From: Dastarcus helophoroides
Taxonomy: Eukaryota > Arthropoda > Insecta > Coleoptera > Bothrideridae
DNA: 64,000 nt
Assembly (NCBI GenBank): GCA_028583605.1
Contig: CM053326.1
Span: 20,674,536 to 20,738,535 of the forward strand
Reading direction: 5' to 3'
In this document: one piece after another, positions 21,254 through 33,466 of the stretch
How positions within the stretch are numbered: the first letter of the stretch is position 1
Layout of the letters: every line of letters begins with the position of its first letter
Position numbers and translations under genes: made by a program
The notes under the pieces: model-generated
The model's database searches: none
Told to the model about the DNA's origin: nothing
What the model saw: the letters and a program-made list of their open reading frames with translations, nothing else

Positions 21254-21649
21254 CCTTTGTTAAGATAACAACAATGAATAATAAATACAACGAAGAGGTT
21301 ATAAAAACAAGAAATTAACAACTTTTAGAACTTAAAGCTTGGAAAGTTAACACAACTAATACTTCTTTTTGGTATATTATTGGTTGCATAACTATAGCCA
21401 TCTTGGTGTTTCAGTAATGAAAAATTTATAGTTAAATTATGGCTAAATCCTTTGTTAAATTAACAACAATGAATAATAAATATAAGGAAGAGGTTATAAA
21501 AACGAGAAATTAGCAACTTTTAGAATTTGAAGCTTGGGAAGTTAACACAACTAATACTTCTCTTTGGTTTATTATTGGTTGCATAACTATAGCCATCCTG
21601 ATGTTCAAGTTCACGTCAAGAAAAATTTATAGTTAAATTATGGCTAAAT
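21254..21649. repeat. Tandem duplication, 195-bp unit, two copies
   Basis: Copy 1 is at 21,254-21,448 and copy 2 at 21,449-21,649. They share long near-identical stretches such as AGTTAACACAACTAATACTT and TTATTGGTTGCATAACTATA. The unit differs from the surrounding minisatellite, and I do not recognise it. Confidence 0.85.
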
Positions 21650-23089
21650 CTATTCAGAGATATAAATAAATAAAGGAACTTTTCAACAAAAAAATCAAAA
21701 TACCCTAGTTCAAAGTGACCTTGAAATTTCGATAAAAAAGTCATAATTTTGAAATTAAATTAGGATTTTGAAAATAAGCCGATATCTTTAGAAAAAATGG
21801 TAAATTAAGTTTGAAAGCGAAATTTTAGCTACGCGGAATCGAATTCTGTAAATGAACTCATAATTTACATGAAATTTTTTTTAAATTTTGAAATTAATGT
21901 GAAAATTGGCAGATAATTTATAAATTGGAAAACATCTAGTTAAAGTTCAAAGAGAAATTTTAAAAAATAATTAGGTTTTTGAGTTTCTTGATCGAAATAT
22001 CGAAAAAAAAGTTCAAAGTTAAAACTGCGTAGTGGAGATTTCAGAAAAAATTAATAGTGTGAATTATTATAAGAATGTTGCCTAAAAAAATCGTCAATTT
22101 TACAAGAAAAAATTAAAATTTCTACAAAAAATCCGAAATTTGGAGATTGAAGACGAAATTCCAAGAAAATAATTTTTCTTTTTTTGTTATTCAATATCCA
22201 ATTATTAGAATGAAAATAGAAATTAAAAACATGTAGTTACCAAGCAGGCTATTTGTGAAAAAAAAACGAAATTTGAAAAATACTTGAAATCTGTAAAAAA
22301 AATCGCTGATTTTGGTTTAGAGTTAGATATTTCGAATCAACAAAAATTCGAAATCTTTAATTTGAAATTAAAATTTTACCGAAGAATTCTAGAAATTGAC
22401 AGTTAAGAAGTTTCAACTATTTTTAAAATTTCGCTCATTTTAAATTTCGACTTTTTTAGAAATTTCGAATTTTCTTTCCTTTCCTTGTGATTTCGATCGT
22501 TATAAATCTAAAAATTACAACATTTTTTTAAACACCGCTTAAAATTTTAAATTGAAAGTCGAAATTTTAAGAGTTTTTCAAATCACTGTTAATTTTTTCA
22601 AAACATCGCTTCTGGAATTATTTTAATTTCAGTTCTTTTTGTTTGGAGTTTGAACTGTATATTTCTAGAGATTTGGATTTATGTTTCCAAACATCGACCA
22701 TAACTTCGACCCTCCGAAATTTTTGAAAAGTCAAATTTGTAAAAAACCAAATTTTCGGAAAAGTCGTAATTTTCAAATAAGTAGAATTTAGAAGTGATTT
22801 CCAACTTTGTAAAGTTGGAAATTTAAAAAGTAATTAAAATTTTGGAAAAGGTCGACAGTTTCAAAATAATTTGAAAAAATGACGAAATTATCAAAATTGT
22901 TTTTATAAATACTCGAAAATAGTTAAGCATTTCAAATAAACTTAGTCAACAATTTGAAAGTGGAAATTTTCAAAATAATTGAAAGTTTGCAAAAAAGTCA
23001 AAATTTTGAAAAATAGTTGAAGTCTTAGAATATTGAAATTTTCAATTAAAATCGATATTTTCCAAACATTTTAATTTTCAAAAAAAGTC

Positions 23090-25130
23090 GAAAATTTTGA
23101 AAATATGAGGAAATGTTTAAAATGTCATAATATTTTAAAAAAGCAGACATTTTTGAAAGAAATCTAACTGTCGAGATTTTAAAAATAAAAATTGAAATTT
23201 TCAAGAAAGTAGAAATGTTCAAAACGATTGAATTTTCCAAAAAAAGTTGATATATTCGAATAAAGTAGAAATTTCGAAAGTCGAAATTTTGAGAAAAGCA
23301 CAATCTTTAAAAAATGAAAATTTTGACTTCTTGTCAAAATTTCGATTTTTGACAAGAAGTTAAAATTTCGTTTTTTGACAAGAAGTTAAAATTTCGTTTT
23401 TTGACAAGAAGTTAAAATTCTGAAAAAAGGCCTGAATTTGGAAATACAATCGATATTTTGAAAAAATACAACCTTTCCAAAAATTCGAGGTTATCAAAAA
23501 AAATTGGAATTACGAAAAACGAAGATTTCAAGGTAAAGAGGTTTTCAAAGTGATCCAGCTTTCAAAAACTTTTTCAAAAAAAAGTATAAATTTTCAAGAA
23601 GTGGAAATAATCGAAAATAATCAAAAATTTCAAAAAAGGTCAATATTTTGAAAGTGGTCAAAACTTTGAAAAATAGTTGTTTTAAAAAGTCGAAATTTTT
23701 AAGGAAAGTGGAAATTTTCAAAACATTTTTATTTTCAAAAGTCGAAATAAAAAAAATTAACTTTGGAAAAAAGAGGAATTTTGGAAAAATTCACAAATTT
23801 AAAAATGAAGTCGAAATTTTGACAAGTCACTCTTTCAATGAGCTCACCTTTTTAAAAAGCCTATGAATTTTCAAGAAACGTAAATTTTGAAAATACGTGG
23901 AAATTTTCAAAAAGTCATAATATTTAAAAAAGCCGAAATTTTTGAAAGAAATCTAAACATCGAGGTTGTGAAAATAAAAATGGAAATTTTCAAGAAAGTA
24001 GAAATTTTCAACACGATCCAATTTTCCAAAATAGTTCAAATTCAAAAAGTAGAAATTTCGAAAGTCGAAATTTTGAGAAATGTACAATCTTTAAAAAAAA
24101 TCAACATTTTGACTTCTTATTAAAATTTGGATTTTTGACAAGAAGTCAAAATTTTGAAAAAAGTTTGAATTTGGAAATACAACCGAAATTTAAAAAAAAT
24201 ACAACTTTTATAAATATTCGACAATATCAAAAAAAGTTGGAAGTAAAAAAAACGAAGTTTTCAAGTTGAAGAGGTTTTGAAAAAAATCCAACTTTTAAAA
24301 ACCGTGATATTTTCAAAAAAAAATATGACTGTTCAAAAAGTGGAAATTTTATAAAAATGTCGAGTTTCAAAAAAATTTTAAAAAAATAATCGAAAATAGT
24401 CAAAAAGTCAATATTTTGAAAGTGGTCAAAATTTTGAAAAATAGTTGAAATTTTAAAAAGTCAAAATTTTTAAGGAAAGTGGAAATTTTCAAAACATTTT
24501 AATTTTCAAAAGTCTAAATCTTGAAAAAACAACGAAATTTTGGAATAAAAGAAAAATTTTGAAAAAGTTACAAATTTAAAAATAACGTCGAAATTTTGAC
24601 AAGTCACTCTTTCAGAAAGCTCACTTATTTAAAAAGCCTATGAATTTTTAAGAAGCGTAAATTTTGTAAATATGTGGAAATTTCCATAAGTCATAATATT
24701 AAAAAAAAAACCGAAATTTTTTAAAGAAATCTAAACTTCTAAAAGTCGGGGTTTTCGAAATAAAAAACAAAATTTTTAGGAAAGTGGAAATTTTCAAAAC
24801 AATCAAATATTTCAAAAAAATCTGGAATATTCAAGAAAAGTAGAAATTTTGAAAATTGAAATTTTGAGAAAACGATGGTCTTTAAAAAGTCGAAATTTTG
24901 ACAAGAAGTCAAAATTTTGAAAGGCGTCTGCATTTGGAAATACAATCGAAATTTTGAAAAAAGAGCAACCTTTCAAAAAATTCGACATTATCAAAAAAAA
25001 GTTGAATTTAAAAAAGGCGCAGATTTCAAGATAAAAAAGTTTTGAAAAAGGTGCAGGTTTTAGAAACCGTGACATTTTCAAAAAAAATTATGAATTTTCA
25101 AGAAGTGGATATTTTATAAAAATGTCGGAT
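23090..25130. repeat. Higher-order tandem repeat, ~780-bp unit
   Basis: The landmark GTCATAATATT follows a ...TGGAAATTT... context near 23,100, 23,891 and 24,669, giving periods of about 791 and 778 bp. The flanking order is preserved, including GTCACTCTTTC, AGCCTATGAATTTT and GTGGAAATTTTATAAAAATG. The AT-rich minisatellite has therefore been duplicated in large blocks after it decayed. Confidence 0.75.
23325..23420. repeat. 26-bp tandem repeat (GACAAGAAGTTAAAATTTCG) with inverted first copy
   Basis: GACAAGAAGTTAAAATT starts at 23,351, 23,377 and 23,403, a period of 26 bp. An inverted copy (GACTTCTTGTC) at 23,325-23,335 can pair with the first direct copy. A shorter version recurs near 24,110-24,150 and 24,890-24,915. 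Confidence 0.7.
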
Positions 25131-25164
25131 TTGAAATATAATTTCGAATCGAATTTTTCTTTAG

Positions 25165-25275
25165 GCATTCCTGATTAAACCAAGAATTGAAGAATTCTTC
25201 GATAGAAGAACAAACCCACCTCTACCAGAAGCTTTTGATCAAACATGGATTAGCAATACAGAATATTTGGTTTAA
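25165..25275 (+). CDS. Candidate orphan terminal exon (36 residues)
   Basis: A T-rich acceptor, TTTTTCTTTAG, precedes an open frame of 36 codons ending at TAA 25,273-25,275. The translation begins AFLIKPRIEEFFDRRTNP and ends SNTEYLV. Its composition (Arg, Pro, Trp, Glu, Asp) is protein-like and unlike the AT-driven frames around it. I do not recognise the family. Upstream exons would have to lie across the minisatellite block to the left. Alternatively this is a stray fragment captured by a repeat. The motif GAATTCTTCGATAGAA occurs once inside the exon and again just after its stop. Confidence 0.35.
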   Translation, partial: AFLIKPRIEEFFDRRTNPPLPEAFDQTWISNTEYLV

Positions 25276-26205
25276 AGAATTCTTCGATAGAATTGTCGAA
25301 ATTTTCAAATATTTTCAAAAAAAATTAAACTTCGAGTCGTTTTCGATAAGTTAGCATGTATGCTTATCCACTAAACGATTCAAATTTTCACATCACACGT
25401 TTTATCGAGCTAAGTTTCTTTCTTAAATGTTTGTTATGTATTTAACTAGTTCCGCAGAAAAGCTTCGTTTGGTTGATGAACTACTGTTCTATATTGATTG
25501 TTTTTCTTTCCCCTTATTATTTCACTTTCACTTCAGAAGAGTTTTATATGTGATATGATTAACACGCACACACCTATCGTGCCCATCTGTCTTGAATTTT
25601 GGTTTTTTATTCCAGAGTCTTAACTGTTCAGCTAAATTTTTCTGTAAAATTGAAGACCTTCCTTCATATTAATTGTGTTTTCTTCCTGATTTCGTTCTTG
25701 ACTTCAAAAGAGTTTCTCTTTGGTATGATTGCTTTGCTCTTTTATCATAAATTTTGTTTCGTTACATCATTGTCTCTGTAAAAGAATTTTGGCTGCTGGT
25801 AGTTGACAAATTGTAAATGCTCTTCTATGATCAGGGTTACCCTCGTTTTGTTAATATGCCACATTCCCTTCAGAAGAGTTTCTCTTCTGATGTAGGGCAT
25901 ACTGAATTAAGTTGTTATTCTCTCTTGAATTTTGTTTTTGCTCTTGATAATCACTCTTCTCTTCGTTTCACTTTCATTTCAAAATACCTTCTCTCCCGAA
26001 AGAGAATATACTCACAATGAGTTGTTTTATTCTTCCTTGAATTCTATTTTGCTTTACTCTTAGAGAATCACCAATGACCAAAGGTGAAAGTTCAAGCATT
26101 TTAAATAGTTCTTTAATTCGGTCCAATCTAATACTTACCATGTAATGTTTCATGTTGAATTGTTTTAAAGCTTATATCCCTCTGACAGAATTCCAATGCA
26201 CGGGC
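25276..26205. other. Pyrimidine-biased non-coding DNA with loose repeats
   Basis: Degenerate repeats of CTTCA(G/A)AAGAGTTT occur at about 25,533, 25,702 and 25,869. They are followed by TCTCTT and TTGAATTTTG-like stretches, suggesting an old tandem repeat of about 165 bp. No gene is supported. Confidence 0.4.
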
Positions 26206-26330
26206 AGGTTGAGATATTGATTAAATTCGCTGGTGTGAATCTTAGACCGATAAGGATTTTATTTGGTCTCGTCAGTTTGCATCCCCAACTTAAATTGAAC
26301 GCTAATCCTTCCATAATTCAGATAAATTAC
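26206..26330 (-). mobile_element. Decayed hammerhead-family monomer
   Basis: On the minus strand this aligns with the intact monomers: ATTAGC.TTC.A, GTTGG, then CAAACTGACGAGA.C, as in copies at 33.6 and 38.6-39.4 kb. CUGACGA is kept (plus 26,269-26,275) and a GACC/GGTC pairing can be drawn. The GAAAC box is replaced by CTTAT at the aligned position, so the ribozyme should be inactive. Confidence 0.5.
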
Positions 26331-26354
26331 TTACTTTTTATGCTTGAACAATTA

Positions 26355-26428
26355 ATAATGGCCCATAGTTCATAATGGTCCATGATCCATAATGGTTCAT
26401 GGTCCAAAATGGTCCATGGTCCATGGCA
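26355..26428. repeat. TGGTCCAT minisatellite
   Basis: ATAATGGTCCATG-like units of 8-14 bp repeat about six times, with variants such as GGCCCATAG and GGTTCATGG. Confidence 0.8.
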
Positions 26429-26462
26429 CTGAACCAGTGCTAAGTGCCAAAAAGGCGAATAA

Positions 26463-26669
26463 CTTTCAAGAGACAACCTCAGGAAACTTGCAAGGATTTG
26501 GACTGATCTCCGTCGATTCAATGACAAAGTTTTCGAAGAAAAAGTGATCTTTGACTGCGTGGTGATCAACACCAACCAAAGGAACCACGTGAGGAGCCTC
26601 TGGACTAGTGTTATCGATTTACGCATGGCACATCCAAAAAAATTTTTCGGTTTCTCAACGATAAATTAA
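26463..26669 (+). pseudogene. Unassigned protein-like open frame
   Basis: A 68-codon open frame has no ATG near its start. It contains the stretch RDNLRKLARIWTDLRRFND and later VRSLWTSVIDLRMAHP, and stops at TAA 26,667-26,669. The composition is protein-like with three Trp or Cys residues, unlike its AT-rich surroundings. I cannot identify the family. It may be an exon or a transposon fragment. Confidence 0.25.
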
Positions 26670-26754
26670 TTATCAAGAACACCTCTACCACGAAGTGCCC
26701 AAATCTACTCTAAATCAAAAGTCATCTTGTGTAGTAAGTAGTAGAATTAAAAAT

Positions 26755-26840
26755 GTTGATCTGCGCGATCGGGTATCGAACCCAGAACCTTTCACGTAAC
26801 AAACAAATTGTGTCACCGTTGTGCCACCGCATATCATCAC
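26755..26840 (-). mobile_element. tRNA-derived SINE head or tRNA pseudogene
   Basis: On the minus strand an A box, TGGCACAACGGT, is followed about 45 nt later by a strong B box, GGTTCGATACCC. Together they form an internal pol III promoter. The flanks do not fold into a convincing acceptor stem or anticodon arm, so a functional tRNA is unlikely. Confidence 0.55.
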
Positions 26841-26892
26841 TTTTTTAACATCACTTACCTACTCTCGGTACCTTCGGTACCTTTTTATATTG

Positions 26893-27026
26893 TGGGGCAT
26901 TTATTTGTATTCCTTCAATTCTGAGTTACCAGCTTGCAAATCGCTCAGCAAAGACAATCATCTGGCAGAGCCCATATCACATTGAACCTAGTCGAGTGCA
27001 GAACCATCCAGCAAATAAATGCCCCA
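26893..27026. repeat. 15-bp inverted repeat
   Basis: TGGGGCATTTATTTG at 26,893-26,907 recurs exactly inverted at 27,012-27,026. It may mark the ends of a short element of about 134 bp. No target duplication was found. Confidence 0.6.
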
Positions 27027-27029
27027 TTA

Positions 27030-28200
27030 CATTGGGGGGAGGGGTCTATATTCCTTCTCTTTATGTTTCTAAAATTTCAGTACCCACCACTTCGAAATAT
27101 TATTTGATCACAGTTTTTAAATATTGGCACATTTTTGAAGAGTTTTGGATTCAGTTAATTGATGGCCACTTAATGTTGGACGTGACAATCTCATTTGTTT
27201 CTCTATCTACTTAAAACTTACCAAATAGCTGAAAATCAAGAGTTCTAATTTCATCGTCTTGCCACCACAAATTAAAGTTATACTAAATTATTTTTATACC
27301 CCTCCTCATTTATCTACAGTGCAAAGTTATCTTGCTACTGTGTTACAATAAATCATAATAAGAAATTTGAATTGTTTTTTGTCAAACAATATTTACCTTA
27401 AATTTATGCTTATCAGATTTATTTGTCCAAGGATTAATAGAAAAAAACATTTATTTATTTATATCATTTATATAGCGGCTGGGAATCGGTTTCCTGTTTT
27501 AAAATAACAAGTAAAAAAGGTGCACCAGAAGAGAAAAATATGCCGAAAATTTGCATTCGGCATTAAAACGTTGTAAAATGTATCAACACGAGGACAAATA
27601 TTTTGCATGTAACGACTCCGGTGGTATTTATTTGTAGCGTTTCCCAACATAATCATGTAGAACTGCAGGGGACACCTAAAGCGCCTTTCGAATTTGACGT
27701 AAACCTTAGCCTTACGTAATATTAGCCAACAATGATGTGACATAATTGATCAAAATATGAAGCCCCATTTAGACGGTTTGGGGTCAAATGATTTAGTCTG
27801 TTCACCTGTCAAATAATTTTGACAATTGATAATGACATTTCTAATGAACTTAGAGAATCCTATTGTCCAATGCTTCTCAATCATTTTACTCCCGTGTCAC
27901 ATTTTGTCCCAAAATTGTTTAAGTATTTTGGATTTTTTTGCGAGATTATCATAGTTTTGTCTAAAAAATTTATTTTCACAAATTTCCAGTGTTTTTCTCA
28001 AGCTCTCGACTCTTTCGAGAAATTTTAATTTCTCTTTTTAGAAATGTCGGGTTATTAATTGTGATTTTTTTTGTTTAAGTTTTGACTCAAAAATAACCTG
28101 TTTTCGTAGAAATTCCAATTTTTCTCAAAGAGAAATGTCAACATTTTCTTAGAGAAAACACCCTAGGCTTTCTTTTTAGTGCTAAAAAGTACTTCACATC
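27030..28200. other. Intergenic, nothing supported
   Basis: No recognisable element. The 91-codon minus-strand frame at 27,468-27,743 has a reasonable composition but no family motif and no splice or promoter support. Confidence 0.35.
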
Positions 28201-28204
28201 TCAT

Positions 28205-28673
28205 CAGCTACTCAATTATACAAAGCTCAAGACACTAGAATACTATTTTCATGTTTGGAGTTCAGCCCCAAATCACACTCTAGCTCTTTTGGATTCGATT
28301 CAAGGAAGGGCGACTCGCCTAATTGATGACGAGAGTTTGACTGATTCTCTCGAAACACTAGAGCACAGGCGGATGGTTGGTGATTTATCTCTTTTCTACA
28401 AGTACTTTCATGGGAGATGCTCACAGGAACTAATAGGATTGATCCCGCCAACGGCAAGATTTTTTAGGCGTAGAAGACAGTCGGAGACAACAAATTCCTG
28501 TGCGGTCCAGCTTGACATAATGGGGACTTTTGTCTACGAAGACTTCTTTTTCTATAGAACTTCCAAGCTATGGAATTTTCCCCAAAAATTACAACCTATC
28601 CTTGTTTAACAAGGCGGTTCATCGCCATCTATCCTTGTTTCCGCATCCTACTCACGGTGCTTTGAAGGCATAA
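28205..28673 (+). pseudogene. Non-LTR retrotransposon reverse transcriptase, C-terminal fragment (broken)
   Basis: The translation contains LEYYFHVWSSAPNHTLALLD, followed by SIQGRATRLIDD, then RRMVGDLSLFYKYFHGRCS and later RTSKLWNFP. These are hallmarks of the C-terminal part of insect Jockey/CR1-like reverse transcriptases. At least two frameshifts are seen. One is before LEYYF, where the expected LYKAQ is read in another frame. The other is near 28,577-28,590, after which NLSLFNKAVHRHLSLFPHP continues to a stop at 28,671-28,673. The 5' part, including the endonuclease and RT core, is missing, as is usual for 5'-truncated copies. Confidence 0.85.
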
Positions 28674-28699
28674 TTTGTGAGTGGATTGAACATAAAAAA

Positions 28700-31600
28700 A
28701 TCATAACAACTTTAAATTGTATAAAGAAACCTTTTAACTTCTATAAAAACATTTTTTAAAAGTCGTGATTTCTTGGAAAATGATATTTTTAAAAAAATCG
28801 AATTTCTCAGAAAAATGCAAAAAGTAGGAACTTCGAAACTAAAACCAAAGTTCTAAATGACAGTCAAAATATTGAGAAAAAAACTGAATTCCCTTTTAAA
28901 AAGTATTGCTGTAAAAAATTACATAAACTAAGTTTCATCAAAAATCTTGAAATTTATAAAGAAAAATCGAAAATATCGCGCAAGGTTCTAGATTGTTGTT
29001 GAAATATGGGTTTTATCTTGAACGTCTTTCGTAAAATTGGGATTTTTCTTTGTAATATTTTGCTTAATTTGAAAATATATTTCAAATAAAAAATAGAACA
29101 TTTTTATGAAAATCCGATATTTTCTGGAAATTTCGCGACAGTGACATTTTGAGAACAAAAACTTCTCTTCTTAAAATGTTTACGCTTTCCTTCAGTTTGT
29201 TTTTTTTGGAATTTTGGCTTTTTTTAAATATTTTTTTTAAATGTCGAGTTTTTACTTTTTTTCTAAGTGTTGACTTTTCCTTGAAACTACTTTTGCTTAA
29301 AACTACTTTTCCCTAAATAGGTTGTTTATACGTAAAAACTTCAAGATTTTCAGTTATTTTCCCAAACAACATTTTCGCATAAATTTCGAATTCTCTCCCA
29401 AAATTTCGACATTTTTCACAAAAATTTGATTTTTCTGTATTTATTTATAGACACTATTTTTAGACCAATTTCCAGTTTTTGCCAATGATTTCAATTTTTC
29501 TAGTTTAAAATTTTCTCTAAAAAATCATGTTTATAGAAATTTCGCCAAAAGATGGTTTTTAAACACAAATAACAAATTTAAGAAAAAAAAGGAAATTTTA
29601 AAAAACCTTAAAAGTACAAAAATCAGACAAACGCAAAAATTTCCAGAAGAAGGTCGAGTTTTAGAAAGAAAGGTAATTTTTCACTGATATTTTTTGGGGA
29701 AAGCTGGAATTTCGTGAAAAAAAAATCGAAATTTTAGGAAAAAACATGAAACTGTAATTTTGAGAAACTTTTTCCAAATTTCTCTTTTGTGAAGTTATAA
29801 ATTTTTGTAGACATTTTTTTAAAAGAAAGTTTTTCTTGAAATTTTCTCGAAATTACAACTCTTTCCTAAAAATATAGAAATTAAGGGTTTTGTTCCCGCC
29901 ATTACGAAATTTTGAGAAAAAATATGAAACTTTAATTTCGAGAAACTTTTTTTTAATATAGTTTTTCCACATTTGTCTTTTGTGAGGTTATAAATTTTTG
30001 TAGGCATTTTTTTAAAAAGAAATTCGAAGTCTTTCTTAAACAGTTCTCGAAATTACAACTCTCCCTTAGAAAATATAGAAACTAAGGTTTTTGTTCCTGT
30101 GATTACGAAATTTTAAAAAAAGACCTGAAACTTTAATTTCGAGAAGCTTTTTTTTAATAAAGTTTTGCCAAATTTGTCTTTGGTGAAGGTATGAATTTTT
30201 TTAGGCATTACTTTAAAAGAAAGTTTTTCTTGAAATTTTCTCGAAATTACAACTCTCTCCTAAAAAAATATAGAAATTAGAGGTTTTGTTCCCGTGATTA
30301 CCCTAATAAACTTTTAAAAGGAAGAAATTCCATTTAGTTGCACAATTTCAGTTTTTTGAAATTTCAAAATTTCAAAATTTTTATTCAACGGTTCTTATCT
30401 AAAAAAATAGAGCAACCGGAATTCAGTCTCTATAAGTATGTAGACTTTTTTTGCCAAATTTTAATTTTTCGCTAAAGGAGTTCTTTATAGAAATATCGAA
30501 TTATTTCTAAAATTTCAACTATTCCAGAAATTTCGAATTTTCTCTAAAAAGTTGTCAAAATCAGAGAAAGATGAAAATCTCGTATTGTAAAACATTTTTT
30601 AACGAATGGTTAAAATTTAGAAACCAAAATTTCTAAAAAATACTGGAATATTCTTTACAATTGTTTAATGAAAAAATTGCAATTTCGACTTATTTGTCAA
30701 ATAGCGACGTTTTTGTGGTTTCCGATTTTTATTTAGAAACATTGCGGCGCCGCTTTGATCGAAATTTAGAGCTTATTTAAAACATTTTAAACATTTTCAC
30801 GAAATGTAAAATTTTCCCTAGATTTTGTTCTACTTTTTTCTCCAAATTTCTACATTTTGGCAGGAAAAAATTTTTACGCAAACTTTGTGTTTATTTGCCA
30901 CATTTCGACTTTTATCTCGAATTTTTCATTTTATTTTATTAAATCGCTAAAATATGCTTTTCAGAAAATTTGCTTTTCGCGAAATTTCTACTTTTTGGTA
31001 GGAACATTTTTTACAAATTTGCCAAATTTCGACTTTTGTTTCGAGTTTTTCATTTCATATTTTTAAACCACTAAAAGATGCTTTTTTTAGAAATGTTGAT
31101 TTGTTTCGAGAAATTTTCAATTTTCTTTATAAAAATTTATCTTTCTCTTGAAATAAAGATCTTTCTTTCGAAACATTTTTCTTAAATAAATTTCGATTTT
31201 TTCCCAAATTTGTCTTAAATAGATTTAAACTTTTTTTTCCACATGACGATTTCTTGAAAAAATTTAACATGGTTTCGAGTTTTTTCTTGAAATGTTTCCC
31301 TTTTTACGAAGGTTCCATTTTTAAAAACTTTTAAATCGATTTGCTTTTGCCCAGATTAATGTTTATATTAATTTCGAGCTTTTCTTGAAAGTTCGATATT
31401 TTCCTATTCTTCAAACACTTTTTTGTACTTTTTTATTCAAATAATGACTTTCCTTTAAAAAAAATTAACCACATTTTGAGTGTCTTTCTTAATTTGGATT
31501 TTTTTTGCAAACTAACGAATTTTTTCACGAAATATTTTTTTTTACTGCGTTTCTTTTAATTTTAACTTTTTCTCGAATATTTGACCTTCCAAATGAATTT

Positions 31601-33460
31601 TTATAGTGATTTGGAGATTTTTATCGCTTTGAAAGCATAATGGGGTTATCCATTGCGAGTGGACTGAATATTAAAAAAAAATTCTCTAAAAGACTTATTT
31701 TTCTTTAACATTTTTTTAGTAGAATTGCAACGTTTCTCTTAAAATGTCTGTTTTCGCCCAACATTTTAACATTATTCGCCAAATTTGGACTTTTATTTTG
31801 AAAATATTTCTACTCAAATTTCGAGATTGTATCGAATTTCGACTTTATGTTCGTATATTTAATTTTTGTTTATTGATAAGAAAAAATTATTTTTTACAAT
31901 GATTTCGATTTGTCTTTCAAAATATCGATTTTTTTGCAAAATTTCCAAATTTCTCCAAAAATTTAGTTTTCTCGAAGTATCGAATTTGCAAAAGAAAATG
32001 ATCCTAGAGTTTTTTCAAAATTTCTAGAAATTCTGAGTTTTTTCGCCAAATTTTTACTTTTTTGTCAAAATTTCTTATTGTCTATGAACAATTATTTTAC
32101 ACTACATATTAATTTTATTTCAAATTATTTATCGAATTTCAATGTCGAATTAAGATTTTAAAGCGGACAATTCCAGAATTTTAGAGGGACTTTTTTCACA
32201 AAACAAATTTTCATTAAAATTTTCTTATGGATTTCGAAATTTTCTAAAATTTTCAATTTTTTATCCAAATATTGACTTTTCTTTTAATTTTTTTACCGAT
32301 ATTTTGAGTCTTTTCTCAACACTTTCTGGTGAAATTTTTATTTTTATTTTACAAAATTTTGACATTTCTGTATAAAATAAAAGTTGCACAATTTTTTTTC
32401 TTCAAATTTCTATCTTTTTGTCAATATTTTGACTTTTTTGCAAGATTTCAAGACTTTTCTCGTAAGTTTATTTTTATTTTTCCTAATTACGATTTTTCTA
32501 TATGTATTTTCTTGACAGAATTTTCGAGTTTTTGCTGAATTGTTTTAGCAAATTTAATTTTTTTGTAAAAAATATAAAAAAACAGCAATTTTATATTGTG
32601 CGACGTACTGTTGTGAGTAATAAACTTGATGACGAACAATTTGAATTTGCGCAAAGAAGCTTAATATCTCAACAACAAAAACTTGGAGAAAAGTCGAATG
32701 AATCTTCCAGGAAAAATTGAAATTCGAACGAAAAGTCAAAATTTTTTTTAAAAAAATTTAGAAAAAAATAATAATTGTGCGTATATCAAAATTTTGAAAA
32801 AAAGTCCAACGAGAAGTTTCTCAATTTTGAGAAAGTTTTCATCGAAATTTTTGTTCTAAAAAAGGTTCGAAGTTTTATAATTTTTTTCCGAAGTCTTGAT
32901 TTTACAAGACATTGATACGACAAAATAATCGATTTTTGCGAGAAAAATTGAGAAAAGTCAGAAATTGAAGAATTAATTCGAAATTTTGAAAAAAAGTCGA
33001 AAGAGAAGACTCTAATTTTAGAAAAGGTTTTCTTGGAAGTTTCTCTTTAAAAAACCTTTGAAATTCTATATATATATATATATATATATATTCTATTTTT
33101 TTTTTAATGAAAAATCTTGATTTCGGGAAGAAATTGATATGTCAAAAAAAATCATCTATTGCGCGAAAAATTGGAAAAAGTAGAAATATTAAATCGAAAT
33201 TTCGAATAAGAACTCATTTTTTGAAGAATTTCAAAATGGTTCTTAAAAAGAAACCTAAAATAATTAAATTAAATTTTTTATAGGGGAATCGAAATTTCGC
33301 AACAAACCTAAAGTTCTCTCTAAACTTTGGTTTTTAGCCCGAACAATTTTATTTTTTCGCCATTTCGTAAAATTTCCATACTTTGATGAAAAAATGTTGT
33401 AGAAATTTGTAGGTTTTCCCAAAAATTTAAGTTTTTTCTCAAAGTTCCTTCTATAAAGAC
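28700..33460. repeat. Decayed AT-rich minisatellite block
   Basis: Mostly T-rich on the plus strand (CTCGAAATTTTC, TTTCGACTTTTT), with A-rich inverted patches at about 29,570-29,760 and 32,700-33,300. Locally there is a repeat of about 170-200 bp between 29,740 and 30,300, carrying the landmarks GGTTTTGTTCC and CGAAATTACAACTCT. No gene is supported. Confidence 0.75.
33067..33090. repeat. (TA)12 microsatellite
   Basis: Twelve uninterrupted TA dinucleotides. Confidence 0.95.
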
Positions 33461-33466
33461 TTTTAG

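Larger units (their letters stand above)
19870..25140. repeat. Decayed AT-rich minisatellite block (TTTCGA/AAAATTTT family)
   Basis: The block consists of loosely repeated AAATTTCGA, GAAATTTT and TTTTGAAAAA motifs. It is T-rich on the plus strand at 19,870-20,570 and A-rich from about 20,640 on, so the repeat flips orientation inside the block. The open frames within are Phe/Lys/Ile-rich by-products of composition and are not genes. Confidence 0.75.

Noticed and set aside
26755..26840. Functional tRNA gene
   Set aside because: A and B boxes are good, but no acceptor stem or anticodon arm pairs convincingly. Kept as a SINE head.
27468..27743. 91-codon minus-strand frame
   Set aside because: No homology recognised, no promoter, splice or poly(A) context.
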